Source: JBHIDJ01 sp046760105 (GTDB taxonomy: Bacteria; Pseudomonadota; Gammaproteobacteria; Acidiferrobacterales; SPGG2). From it: a stretch of DNA of 16,571 bases. The stretch is taken from NCBI GenBank assembly GCA_046760105.1, contig JBHIDJ010000061.1, forward strand, positions 1-16,571, in the 5' to 3' direction. Both the position numbers and the translations under genes were made by a program. Position 1 is the stretch's first letter; each line of letters begins with the position of its first letter. Shown here in pieces: positions 8,359-14,645 of this stretch. Under the pieces are notes generated by a model that was not told where the DNA came from, did not search any database, and saw nothing but the letters and a program-made list of their open reading frames with translations.

Positions 8359-9213
8359 ATGAATCGGGTTTGCACATTGGTAGTGCTGGTGCTCGCCGCC
8401 GCATCACCAGTGTTGGCGGACACCGCGTATGTGACCGACAAGGTCTATGTGGACATCCGGGCAGACGCTGCCTATGAAAGTCCGGTGGTGCATAAGCTGC
8501 TTGCGGGCACTGCACTGGAGGTGCTGGAACAAGGCCCTGATTTTACCCGCGTACGCGACCACCAGGGCCGGGTAGGTTGGATCGAGAATCGCGAGCTGAC
8601 CCGCACGCTGCCGCCACAGGCGCGTGTGACAAAGCTCAAACGCGAGCTCAATAGGGTGCGCACGCTGCTGATGAATAGCGACGAGCGACTCAGAGCGGCG
8701 GAGGAGGCGATGGCCCAGGATACCCTCGAGGAGGAGCGCGTGGTGAAAGCCCAGACAAAACTTAAGCGCCAGCTTGCGGGTGAACGGGCCAAGTTTGCCA
8801 AGGCCGAAAGCGAGTTGACCAAGACCCGGGCATCGCTAGCCAAGACCGAGGCGGAGCTGAAAGAGGCACAGACGGCGCTCACCGCGGAGCGTGCAAAGGC
8901 TACCGGGTTGGCCGGGCAACTCGCCGAGAAGGTTGCGACCGAGAATCAGCCCACGGATGCGGCTGAAACACCGGAGGTGCTGGCGGCGCACGCACAGCCA
9001 TCCGAGGAGGTCCCCGGCTCCGGTGACGAGCTGCAACTGGCGCTAGTTACCAAACCCACCCGTTTTGAACGATTTTTGCTTTTTCTACAATCACTGAATT
9101 TCCTATGGTTAGCAATTTCTTTTGCTATGCTTGTAATAGGTTTTGCAGCCGGCGCCGCCTGGCTGCGGGAGAAGAACCGGAGAAAGCTGGGCGGCATGTA
9201 TCTACGGATCTAA
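8359..9213 (+). CDS. SH3-domain membrane-anchored coiled-coil protein (YgiM/TIGR04211-like)
   Basis: A 284-residue envelope protein. It has a signal peptide (residues 1-20, ending SPVLA), a bacterial SH3 domain (about 21-85: AYVTDKVYVDIRADAAYES, GRVGWIENREL), a charged coiled coil (about 90-195, rich in KLKREL and AKAESELTKTRASLAKTEAEL-type heptads), a low-complexity linker, and one C-terminal membrane segment (about 247-268) ending in a short basic tail. This order is that of the SH3-and-anchor family. The SH3 part should face the periplasm and may touch peptidoglycan, but the function is not established. The ATG at 8359 is chosen over the adjoining TTG at 8356 because GCGGAGG lies 6-7 bases upstream. 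The membrane-segment codons (about 9061-9150) are conspicuously AT-rich. Confidence 0.88.
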   Translation: MNRVCTLVVLVLAAASPVLADTAYVTDKVYVDIRADAAYESPVVHKLLAGTALEVLEQGPDFTRVRDHQGRVGWIENRELTRTLPPQARVTKLKRELNRVRTLLMNSDERLRAAEEAMAQDTLEEERVVKAQTKLKRQLAGERAKFAKAESELTKTRASLAKTEAELKEAQTALTAERAKATGLAGQLAEKVATENQPTDAAETPEVLAAHAQPSEEVPGSGDELQLALVTKPTRFERFLLFLQSLNFLWLAISFAMLVIGFAAGAAWLREKNRRKLGGMYLRI

Positions 9214-9217
9214 GGTG

Positions 9218-9724
9218 ATGAAACGCGAGTTGACACTGACGGTTGGGCTGCTTTGCGCTGTTTTGCTTTTACCTGTCGCACACGGCGTAAAGCTCTATAA
9301 GTGGGTCGACCAAGACGGCAACGTTACCTATCATGACCGCCCGCCGCCCACCGACTCCAAATATCGTGTCGAGAGCAAGAACTTCAAAGTCGGCGGCAGC
9401 CCGGTTGCTAACGCCAACGCGGCGGGGGCCATCACCGAAAAATACCCGGTTGTTCTGTACAGCACACCCCAATGTGCGTCCTGTGATTTGGCCCGCGCCT
9501 ACCTGGACAAGCGCAAGGTGCCGTTTACTGACAAGAACGTCGAAGGTAACCAAGAACTGCTTAAGGAACTGAAGGATAAGACCGGTGCCCTGACCGTGCC
9601 GACTATCATTGTCGGTAGCAAGGTCATGAAAGGTTATCTGGAATCACTCCTTGAAGGCGAGCTTGACGCTGCCGGCTATCCAAAGCCAGAAACTGCCCCG
9701 TCCGAAGAAGAGCAGCAACAGTAA
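9218..9724 (+). CDS. Exported glutaredoxin with N-terminal DUF4124 domain
   Basis: A 168-residue protein. Residues 1-23 form a signal peptide (LLCAVLLLPVAHG). A DUF4124 module follows (VKLYKWVDQDGNVTYHDRPP, about 24-60). After a short Ala/Asn-rich linker comes a glutaredoxin fold (about 75-155) with active site TPQCASC (Cys86, Cys89) and the cis-proline motif LTVPTIIVG (Pro128). The signal peptide implies a periplasmic thiol-disulfide role, or a disulfide sensor, rather than the usual cytoplasmic glutaredoxin job. Its reductant is unknown. The ATG at 9218 gives the signal peptide; an in-frame extension to 9143 would run inside the upstream gene and lacks one. It starts 4 bases after the SH3/anchor gene stop, so the two are likely translationally linked. 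Confidence 0.88.
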   Translation: MKRELTLTVGLLCAVLLLPVAHGVKLYKWVDQDGNVTYHDRPPPTDSKYRVESKNFKVGGSPVANANAAGAITEKYPVVLYSTPQCASCDLARAYLDKRKVPFTDKNVEGNQELLKELKDKTGALTVPTIIVGSKVMKGYLESLLEGELDAAGYPKPETAPSEEEQQQ

Positions 9725-9751
9725 TCCCCGTTTTTCATTTATCATATGTCA

Positions 9752-9779
9752 ACAGCCGCGCGACTGGCGCGCAGGCTGT
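9752..9779 (+). other. Hairpin between the glutaredoxin gene and xthA
   Basis: ACAGCC (9752-9757) pairs with GGCTGT (9774-9779), and GCGC (9758-9761) with GCGC (9767-9770), with a 3-base bulge and a 5-base loop. The following bases are AAGCTCTTAATTT, not a clean T-run. It may be a weak terminator or processing site; intrinsic termination is not convincing. Confidence 0.3.
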
Positions 9780-9798
9780 AAGCTCTTAATTTGTCGGG

Positions 9799-10578
9799 AT
9801 GAAGATCGCCACCTGGAACGTCAATTCACTTCGCGTGCGACTGAATCATGTGTTGAATTGGATCTCAACCCATCAACCCGACATCCTGTGTTTGCAGGAA
9901 ACCAAGATCACGGATGCTGATTTCCCACTCGACGAGATACGACAGGCCGGTTACGTTGCCGTTTACGCCGGCCAGAAAACCTATAACGGCGTCGCGATCC
10001 TGAGCCGTATGCCAGCGGAAGAGGTAGAAGGCAACATTCATGGCTTAAGTGCAGAACAAAAGCGCATGATCAGTGCTACCTATGGGGAACTGCGGGTTCT
10101 CAATGTCTATGTGCCAAATGGGCAAACGGTTGGATCAGAAAAGTATGCTTATAAGCTCGACTGGCTCGACCGGCTGACCGCTTATATTGCTGAGCAGCTC
10201 AAGCGGTATCCGCAACTCGCGTTACTCGGTGATTTTAATATCGCGCCAGCGGAACGCGATGTGCACGATCCCGTGATGTGGGAGGGGTCGGTCCTGTTCA
10301 GCGACAAGGAACGAGCGGCCTTTCGTATGTTGTTGGGGACCGGGCTTATCGACGTGTTCAGAAAATTTGAACAGCCACCCAACAGTTTTACTTGGTGGGA
10401 CTATCGCGTTGGCGCTTTTCGCCGCGACCTCGGGCTGCGCATTGATCATATATTGTGCAGCGCTCCGCTTAGCGACAAATGCACCGGCTGTACAATCGAT
10501 AAGGAGCCGCGGCGTCGCGAGCGGCCGTCCGACCATGCCCCCGTGCTGGCCGAGTTCGCAATCGACGACGGTGGGTAA
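9799..10578 (+). CDS. xthA: Exodeoxyribonuclease III
   Basis: DNA repair nuclease of the exonuclease-endonuclease-phosphatase family. It cleaves at abasic sites and trims damaged 3' ends left by oxidants. The protein has 259 residues, close to the usual 260-270. Catalytic and metal-binding residues are visible in order: Asn7 in TWNVNSLR, Glu34 in LCLQETK, Asp145/Asn147 in LLGDFNIAP, Asp216 in LRIDH, and Asp245/His246 in PSDHAPV. It lies 74 bases after the glutaredoxin gene on the same strand. The ATG at 9799 is the natural family start (MKIATWNVNS), with only a weak GGG nearby as ribosome site. Confidence 0.96.
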   Translation: MKIATWNVNSLRVRLNHVLNWISTHQPDILCLQETKITDADFPLDEIRQAGYVAVYAGQKTYNGVAILSRMPAEEVEGNIHGLSAEQKRMISATYGELRVLNVYVPNGQTVGSEKYAYKLDWLDRLTAYIAEQLKRYPQLALLGDFNIAPAERDVHDPVMWEGSVLFSDKERAAFRMLLGTGLIDVFRKFEQPPNSFTWWDYRVGAFRRDLGLRIDHILCSAPLSDKCTGCTIDKEPRRRERPSDHAPVLAEFAIDDGG

Positions 10579-10625
10579 GGAAAGATTGTAAAAAGGCTGG
10601 TATGCCCGCAGGCCAGTCATGGTCA

Positions 10626-10651
10626 GGCGTCCCACTATCCCTCGGGACGCC
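10626..10651 (+). other. Stem-loop after xthA, without T-tract
   Basis: GGCGTCCC (10626-10633) pairs perfectly with GGGACGCC (10644-10651) around a 10-base loop. No T-run follows on either strand, so a standard intrinsic terminator is unlikely. It could stabilise the xthA transcript end or be a weak or factor-dependent stop before the iron operon. Confidence 0.35.
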
Positions 10652-10693
10652 GTTCCCAATTGCTGTCACGAGCGCATGGCTGATGGCACAGAG

Positions 10694-10736
10694 TTGACCC
10701 AAAAGCTAAATGTAAACGATAATCATTCTCATTATC
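10694..10736 (+). promoter_or_regulatory. Promoter with overlapping Fur box for the iron importer
   Basis: A candidate sigma70 promoter has TTGACC at 10694-10699 and GATAAT at 10718-10723, with 18-base spacing. The -10 coincides with the left arm of a 19-base Fur box at 10718-10736 (GATAATCATTCTCATTATC), which matches 16 of 19 bases of the classical GATAATGATAATCATTATC and has perfect GATAAT/ATTATC arms. Iron-loaded Fur bound here would cover the -10 and repress. The binding-protein GTG lies 25 bases downstream of the box. Confidence 0.85.
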
Positions 10737-10760
10737 ATTACCATATGCAGGGGAATTAAG

Positions 10761-11771
10761 GTGCGAAGCAAGCACATTCCGCTGGCCGTTCTGTTTGCTA
10801 GCATACTGGGGCTGGCGCCGGTTGCGACTTCGGGAGGCGATCCGCTGGTGGTGTACTCCGCCCGTAAGGAGCATCTGATTAAACCCTTATTTGATGCGTA
10901 TACTGCGGAAACCGGCACGAACATCAGCTTTATCACCGACAAAGCCGGCCCTCTCCAAGCGCGGTTGACAGCCGAAGGCGCCAATACGCCGGCCGATCTG
11001 TTAATCACCGTAGATGCAGGGAACCTGTGGAACGCCGCTGAAACCGGCCTGCTGGCCGCAATTGATTCGAACATATTGAGACAACACGTCCCGGAGCATC
11101 TGCGCGATCCGCACCAGCGCTGGTTCGGTCTGTCGATACGTGCACGCACCATTGTCTACAACACCGAGCGGGTGAAGCCTGCCGATTTGTCAACGTACGA
11201 GGCCCTTGCTGATCCAAAATGGAAGGGACGCCTTTGTCTGCGTACCTCCAAGAAGGTCTATAACCAGTCCTTGGTCGCGATGATGATCGCTCGCCTGGGT
11301 GAGAAAAAAACGGAGCAAATAGTGCGTTCGTGGGTGAACAATCTCGCCACCGATGTGTTCTCTAATGATACGCGTGTCATGGAAGCCATCGCCGCTGGCC
11401 AATGCGATGTCGGGATCGTTAACACGTACTACTATGGACGACTCATGAAAAAGAACCCGTCTTTATCGCTGGCCCTGTTTTGGCCAGATCAGGGGGGACG
11501 CGGTGTGCATGTCAATATCTCCGGCGCCGGTGTGACCCGACACGCTAAACACCTACGCGAAGCAGTGAACTTCCTGGAGTGGTTGTCTTCGGACAAAGCG
11601 CAAAGGCTGTTTGCCGATCTCAACATGGAATACCCGATCAACCCGGGGGTAAGACCGCACCCGCGAGTCGCCGCATGGGGCGAGTTTAAGCAGGACAGTA
11701 TTAATGTATCGGAAGCCGGCAGATTGCAGGCAAGAGCAGTGATGCTGATGGATCGCGCCGGGTATAAATGA
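10761..11771 (+). CDS. fbpA: Ferric iron ABC transporter, periplasmic iron-binding protein
   Basis: A 336-residue class of periplasmic Fe(III)-binding protein (FbpA/FutA/IdiA family) that carries iron to an inner-membrane permease. It has a signal peptide (about 1-24: IPLAVLFASILGLAPVATS) with no lipobox cysteine. The mature start is PLVVYSARKEHLIKPLFDAY, as usual for the family. The tyrosines of VNTYYYGRL (223-225) match the paired iron-ligand tyrosines. Other family segments are ADLLITVDAGNLW, LSIRARTIVYN and NISGAGVTRHAKH. Iron rather than thiamine or another anion is favoured by the YY motif and by the Fur box immediately upstream. The GTG start at 10761 follows AGGGGA at normal spacing. 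The gene is 76 bases ahead of the permease. Confidence 0.93.
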   Translation: MRSKHIPLAVLFASILGLAPVATSGGDPLVVYSARKEHLIKPLFDAYTAETGTNISFITDKAGPLQARLTAEGANTPADLLITVDAGNLWNAAETGLLAAIDSNILRQHVPEHLRDPHQRWFGLSIRARTIVYNTERVKPADLSTYEALADPKWKGRLCLRTSKKVYNQSLVAMMIARLGEKKTEQIVRSWVNNLATDVFSNDTRVMEAIAAGQCDVGIVNTYYYGRLMKKNPSLSLALFWPDQGGRGVHVNISGAGVTRHAKHLREAVNFLEWLSSDKAQRLFADLNMEYPINPGVRPHPRVAAWGEFKQDSINVSEAGRLQARAVMLMDRAGYK

Positions 11772-11834
11772 CGCAGCGATGAAGTCGATGCGAAAAGCTT
11801 CCAAGCCTCACACGGATCCAAAGATCACGCTGCG
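11772..11834 (+). repeat. Inverted repeat spanning the fbpA-fbpB gap
   Basis: CGCAGCG (11772-11778) begins directly after the fbpA stop codon and is perfectly complementary to CGCTGCG (11828-11834), 14 bases before the permease ATG. In mRNA it could close a loop of about 50 bases. It might lower permease output relative to the binding protein or protect the upstream message. There is no T-run. Confidence 0.35.
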
Positions 11835-11847
11835 CGATGTTTGACTC

Positions 11848-13524
11848 ATGAGACAGAACGCCGAGAATGTTTCCGGCGCCGCACGCACCCCAGTTGGTCT
11901 GTCAACCTGGTTGAACGTCAACGTCTGGCACTGGCGGCTAGCCAGCTTCGCCATCGCCGGAATGGTGGCGGCGTCGATGGTGGTTGTATTTGTCGCTTGG
12001 TTTGTTCCGTCCACTGATGTCTGGCGGCATTTGGCCGATACCGTACTGGGTGAGCTGGTGCGTAATACTGCGGTATTGATGTTCGGGGTAGGTATGGGGG
12101 TATTCGCTTTAGGCGTTAGCCTCGCGTGGTTGACAACCACCTGCGATTTTCCGGGACGCCGTCTGTTCGACTGGGCGCTCATGCTCCCGCTCGCAATCCC
12201 TGCATACGTATTGGCGTTCATCGCCGTGGGTCTCTTGGATTTTGGAGGGCCCGTTCAGACATGGTTGCGGAATGTCTTCGGCCCGGGCGGATACTGGTTT
12301 CCGAAGGTGCGGTCGGAGGGAGGTGTAATCGTTGTCTTTGTGTTGGCGTTCTATCCCTATGTCTACATGCTGGCCCGTGCTGCATTTTTGAGCCAGGGAC
12401 ACGCCATGTTAGAAACTGCACGCGTATTTGGCCTGGGACCGTGGACCGCGTTCGTGCGTGTGGCTGTGCCCATGGCACGACCTGCGATCGCTGCTGGCGT
12501 CGCCCTTGCCTTGATGGAAACCCTGGCCGACTTCGGTGCCGTCTCAGTATTCAATTACGACACCTTCACCACCGCGATCTACAAAGTCTGGTTCGGTCTA
12601 TTCAACCTGAACGCGGCTGCGCAACTTGCATCGCTGCTATTGTTGTTTGTTGCCCTTGCGCTCTACGGTGAACGGCGCTTACGAGGCAAGGCCCGGTATG
12701 ACGTCTACACGGGGAACAGGGAGAAAGGCTACCGGCTGCGCGGGTGGCGCGCGGTGATTGCTACTAGTTTCGCCACGTTGGTGCTGTTGCTGGCGTTCGT
12801 GATACCTGTGGGTCAATTGTTGTCGTGGGCATGGAATGCCATTAGCCAAGAACTAGACACACGCTACCTGCGGTTCTTTACCAATACCCTGCTGCTGGGT
12901 ACGGTGGCGGCGGCCATCACTACCTCCAGCGCCCTACTTCTGGCATACACCTATAGGTTGAAACCCGACCGCCTGACGAGAGCAGGACTGAGATTTGCGA
13001 CTTTGGGCTATGCCCTACCAGGTTCCGTCCTTGCTGTAGGCATCATGTTGTCGTTTGTATGGCTGGACACGCAGATTGCGGGCGTTCTGCATCGCTGGTT
13101 CGATGTGTCTGTTGGGCCATTGCTGACCGGGAGCCTACTGGCGCTAACACTCGCCTACGTGGTGCGTTTTATGGCAGTGGCACACGGGCCGGTGGATAGC
13201 GCTTTTGAAAGTATCAAGCCTTCGTTGTTGCAGGCGGCGCGCAGCCTCGGCTCCAGCACATGGGAAATTCTCTGGCGCGTATTTATCCCAATGCTGCGTG
13301 CGGGCCTACTGAGCGCTGTATTGCTCGTTTTCGTGGAGGTCATGAAGGAAATGCCAGCGACATTGTTGCTGCGCCCCTTCGGTTGGGACACCCTCGCCAC
13401 GCGCATCTTTGAATTGACTTCTGAGGGGGAATGGGAGCGGGCAGCACTGCCAGCCATAAATCTTGTGCTGTTGGGACTTATTCCGGTGGCGTTACTGGTT
13501 CGCCGTTCCGCCATCAAGCCCTGA
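11848..13524 (+). CDS. fbpB: Ferric iron ABC transporter, fused two-domain permease
   Basis: A 558-residue inner-membrane permease of the FbpB/AfuB type, in which two homologous six-helix halves are fused. Each half carries an EAA-like ATPase-docking loop: ETARVFGLGPWTAF and following residues (about 189-214), and QAARSLGSSTWEIL and following residues (about 462-487). Many hydrophobic segments fit about twelve membrane helices. It works with the upstream iron-binding protein. No clear ribosome site precedes the ATG at 11848, so translation may depend on coupling or on structure in the 76-base gap. No ATP-binding subunit gene follows: the next 700 bases are leader RNA of another operon. The ATPase must be encoded elsewhere or shared. 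Confidence 0.93.
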   Translation: MRQNAENVSGAARTPVGLSTWLNVNVWHWRLASFAIAGMVAASMVVVFVAWFVPSTDVWRHLADTVLGELVRNTAVLMFGVGMGVFALGVSLAWLTTTCDFPGRRLFDWALMLPLAIPAYVLAFIAVGLLDFGGPVQTWLRNVFGPGGYWFPKVRSEGGVIVVFVLAFYPYVYMLARAAFLSQGHAMLETARVFGLGPWTAFVRVAVPMARPAIAAGVALALMETLADFGAVSVFNYDTFTTAIYKVWFGLFNLNAAAQLASLLLLFVALALYGERRLRGKARYDVYTGNREKGYRLRGWRAVIATSFATLVLLLAFVIPVGQLLSWAWNAISQELDTRYLRFFTNTLLLGTVAAAITTSSALLLAYTYRLKPDRLTRAGLRFATLGYALPGSVLAVGIMLSFVWLDTQIAGVLHRWFDVSVGPLLTGSLLALTLAYVVRFMAVAHGPVDSAFESIKPSLLQAARSLGSSTWEILWRVFIPMLRAGLLSAVLLVFVEVMKEMPATLLLRPFGWDTLATRIFELTSEGEWERAALPAINLVLLGLIPVALLVRRSAIKP

Positions 13525-13723
13525 ACTATTAGTCACTCATAGTAATCAGCTCCATCAGGTGTTATCAGATTAATAATCTTGGTATCCATAACGTGCTGGC
13601 GTTGTGCAACCTGTCTACTGCCGGTAAGAGCCTGCAACCTCATAAGCAAGAAATCCTTTAGAAAACATGCATCGAGCGAAGCTCAGCGAACGCGTACGTA
13701 CCGACGTGGGCGGCTCCGTCAGC
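13525..13723. other. Intergenic stretch with no recognised gene
   Basis: Between the permease stop and the glycine-riboswitch promoter I see no gene and no tRNA. A small AT-rich inverted repeat AGATTA/TAATCT lies near 13567-13579, but there is no terminator-type stem plus T-run. The end of the iron operon transcript is therefore not marked. Confidence 0.5.
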
Positions 13724-13752
13724 TTGGCTTGTTGTTTCCCGTGGGCTATAGT
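13724..13752 (+). promoter_or_regulatory. Sigma70-type promoter of the glycine-riboswitch operon
   Basis: TTGGCT (13724-13729) and TATAGT (13747-13752) are separated by the optimal 17 bases; the -10 matches 5 of 6 and the -35 4 of 6. Transcription would start near 13759, about 8 bases before the first base of aptamer 1, which fits a leader whose RNA begins just ahead of the sensor. Confidence 0.65.
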
Positions 13753-13766
13753 GCGGGTTCGACTTA

Positions 13767-13900
13767 CACCTGCGGGAGAGACCCAGCCACTACACGTTTA
13801 GTCCCGCTTGCGGCTGCCAGAGAGAGCTTAAGCGCGATTAGTGGCTGGGCGCCGAAGGCGCAACTTGCCCGGAATCGCACAGGCCAAAGGACCGCCGGTG
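13767..13900 (+). ncRNA. Glycine riboswitch aptamer 1
   Basis: P1 is CACC-T-GCGG (13767-13775) with CCGC-C-GGTG (13892-13900), eight pairs and one mismatch. P3 is a perfect 11-base helix, CCCAGCCACTA (13782-13792) with TAGTGGCTGGG (13839-13849). The conserved GCCGAAGGCGCAA loop follows at 13851-13863. P2 looks impaired: GAGAG (13776-13780) faces CGCAC (13876-13880) where CTCTC is expected, leaving 3 of 5 pairs. Confidence 0.85.
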
Positions 13901-13901
13901 A

Positions 13902-14064
13902 TTGTCGACTCTGGAGAGATCTAGCCACTATCTCTTGACGCCTACCTGCTCGGAAGACCTCTGGGCACGGGAAGGCGACTTGATAGGCAAACCGTGCAAT
14001 CACGAGCTAGTGGCTGGGCACCGAAGGGGCAATGCTCTCAGGTTACCGGACAGAGGGGCGACGG
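13902..14064 (+). ncRNA. Glycine riboswitch aptamer 2
   Basis: P1 is CTCTG (13909-13913) with CAGAG (14051-14055), extendable outward. P2 is GAGAG (13914-13918) with CTCTC (14035-14039), perfect. P3 is CTAGCCACTA (13921-13930) with TAGTGGCTGG (14008-14017), 10 pairs including one G-U. P3 carries a long insertion of about 77 bases with its own hairpin GCACGG (13965-13970)/CCGTGC (13992-13997). The linker to aptamer 1 is only a base or so if the extended P1 forms. Confidence 0.88.
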
Positions 14065-14092
14065 AAGAACAGCTTTCCGTCGCCCTTTTTTT
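14056..14092 (+). terminator. Rho-independent terminator of the riboswitch
   Basis: GGGCGACGGAA (14056-14066) pairs perfectly over 11 bases with TTCCGTCGCCC (14075-14085), with an 8-base loop and seven T (14086-14092). It begins on the base after the core P1 of aptamer 2, and its 5' strand can be captured by the extended P1. Confidence 0.95.
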
Positions 14093-14229
14093 GAGCGGAG
14101 TCGGGAGCGATGTTGGGGAGACTGCAAGGCACTTGGGCGAACACCAGCGCGACTGTTGATGTCAGGGGTGTGCGCGTGTTTGGCCATCACGAAGGAGGCT
14201 GCGTGACCTAACGCAGGAAAGGCGAATCC

Positions 14230-14622
14230 ATGACTCAAACGCCAGCAGATCTGAAATACAGCAAGAACCATGAATGGGCGCGGCTCGAAGATGACGGAAG
14301 CGTTACGATTGGCATTACCGATCATGCGCAAGAGCAACTGGGCGATCTCGTGTTCGTGGAATTACCAGAGGTCGGTGCTGAAGTTGCGGCGGGTAAGGAT
14401 TGCGCGGTGGTCGAATCGGTGAAAGCTGCCTCCGATGTCTACGCGCCTGTCGGCGGTGAGATCATCGCCGTCAATACCGCGCTACCGGACACGCCGGAGA
14501 CCGTCAACTCGGATCCCTATGGCGACGGCTGGTTGTTTCGCATCAAGGTGGCGGATAAGAGCGAGTTTGACGACATGCTTGATGCCGACGCCTATCAGGC
14601 ACTGGTTGCAGCGGAGTCGTAG
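14230..14622 (+). CDS. gcvH: Glycine cleavage system H protein
   Basis: The lipoyl carrier of the glycine cleavage system: it takes the aminomethyl group from the P-protein and shuttles it to the T- and L-proteins. The 130-residue length is normal. The lipoyl-lysine is Lys65 in CAVVESVKAASDVYAP. Other family marks are KNHEWARLE, VTIGITDHAQEQLGDLVFVE and SDPYGDGWLFRIK. AGGAAAGG, 7 bases before the ATG at 14230, sets the start. It is the first gene after the glycine-riboswitch terminator, across 137 bases of leader. gcvT, which usually precedes gcvH, is not present in the window, so the T-protein must be encoded elsewhere. Confidence 0.97.
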   Translation: MTQTPADLKYSKNHEWARLEDDGSVTIGITDHAQEQLGDLVFVELPEVGAEVAAGKDCAVVESVKAASDVYAPVGGEIIAVNTALPDTPETVNSDPYGDGWLFRIKVADKSEFDDMLDADAYQALVAAES

Positions 14623-14645
14623 GAGCAACCTGCCACACGTCGATC

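Larger units (their letters stand above)
13767..14092 (+). promoter_or_regulatory. Tandem glycine riboswitch with terminator expression platform
   Basis: Two glycine aptamers stand in series, followed by an intrinsic terminator, upstream of gcvH and gcvPA. Diagnostic core sequences occur twice: GGGAGAGACC, GCGCCGAAGGCGCAA and AGGCCAAAGGAC in the first; TGGAGAGATC, GCACCGAAGGGGCAA, CTCTCAGG and GGACAGAG in the second. In the family, cooperative glycine binding usually turns on glycine cleavage genes. Here the P1 helix of aptamer 2 (CTCTG 13909-13913 with CAGAG 14051-14055) can extend by pairing GTCG (13904-13907) with CGAC (14059-14062), bases that also belong to the terminator stem. Glycine-stabilised P1 should thus prevent termination. 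The genes controlled match the ligand. The mechanism is inferred from pairing only. Confidence 0.93.

Noticed and set aside
9143..9217. Longer N-terminus for the exported glutaredoxin
   Set aside because: It would lie inside the end of the SH3/anchor gene and would bury the clear signal peptide that begins at 9218.
13755..13762. GGTTCGAC-like T-loop that might signal a tRNA
   Set aside because: No acceptor stem, anticodon arm or D-arm can be built around it; it lies in the riboswitch leader just before aptamer 1.
13579..13938. A 119-codon plus-strand frame across the riboswitch
   Set aside because: It covers the promoter and both aptamers; the structured RNA explains the sequence, and there is no ribosome site or protein similarity.
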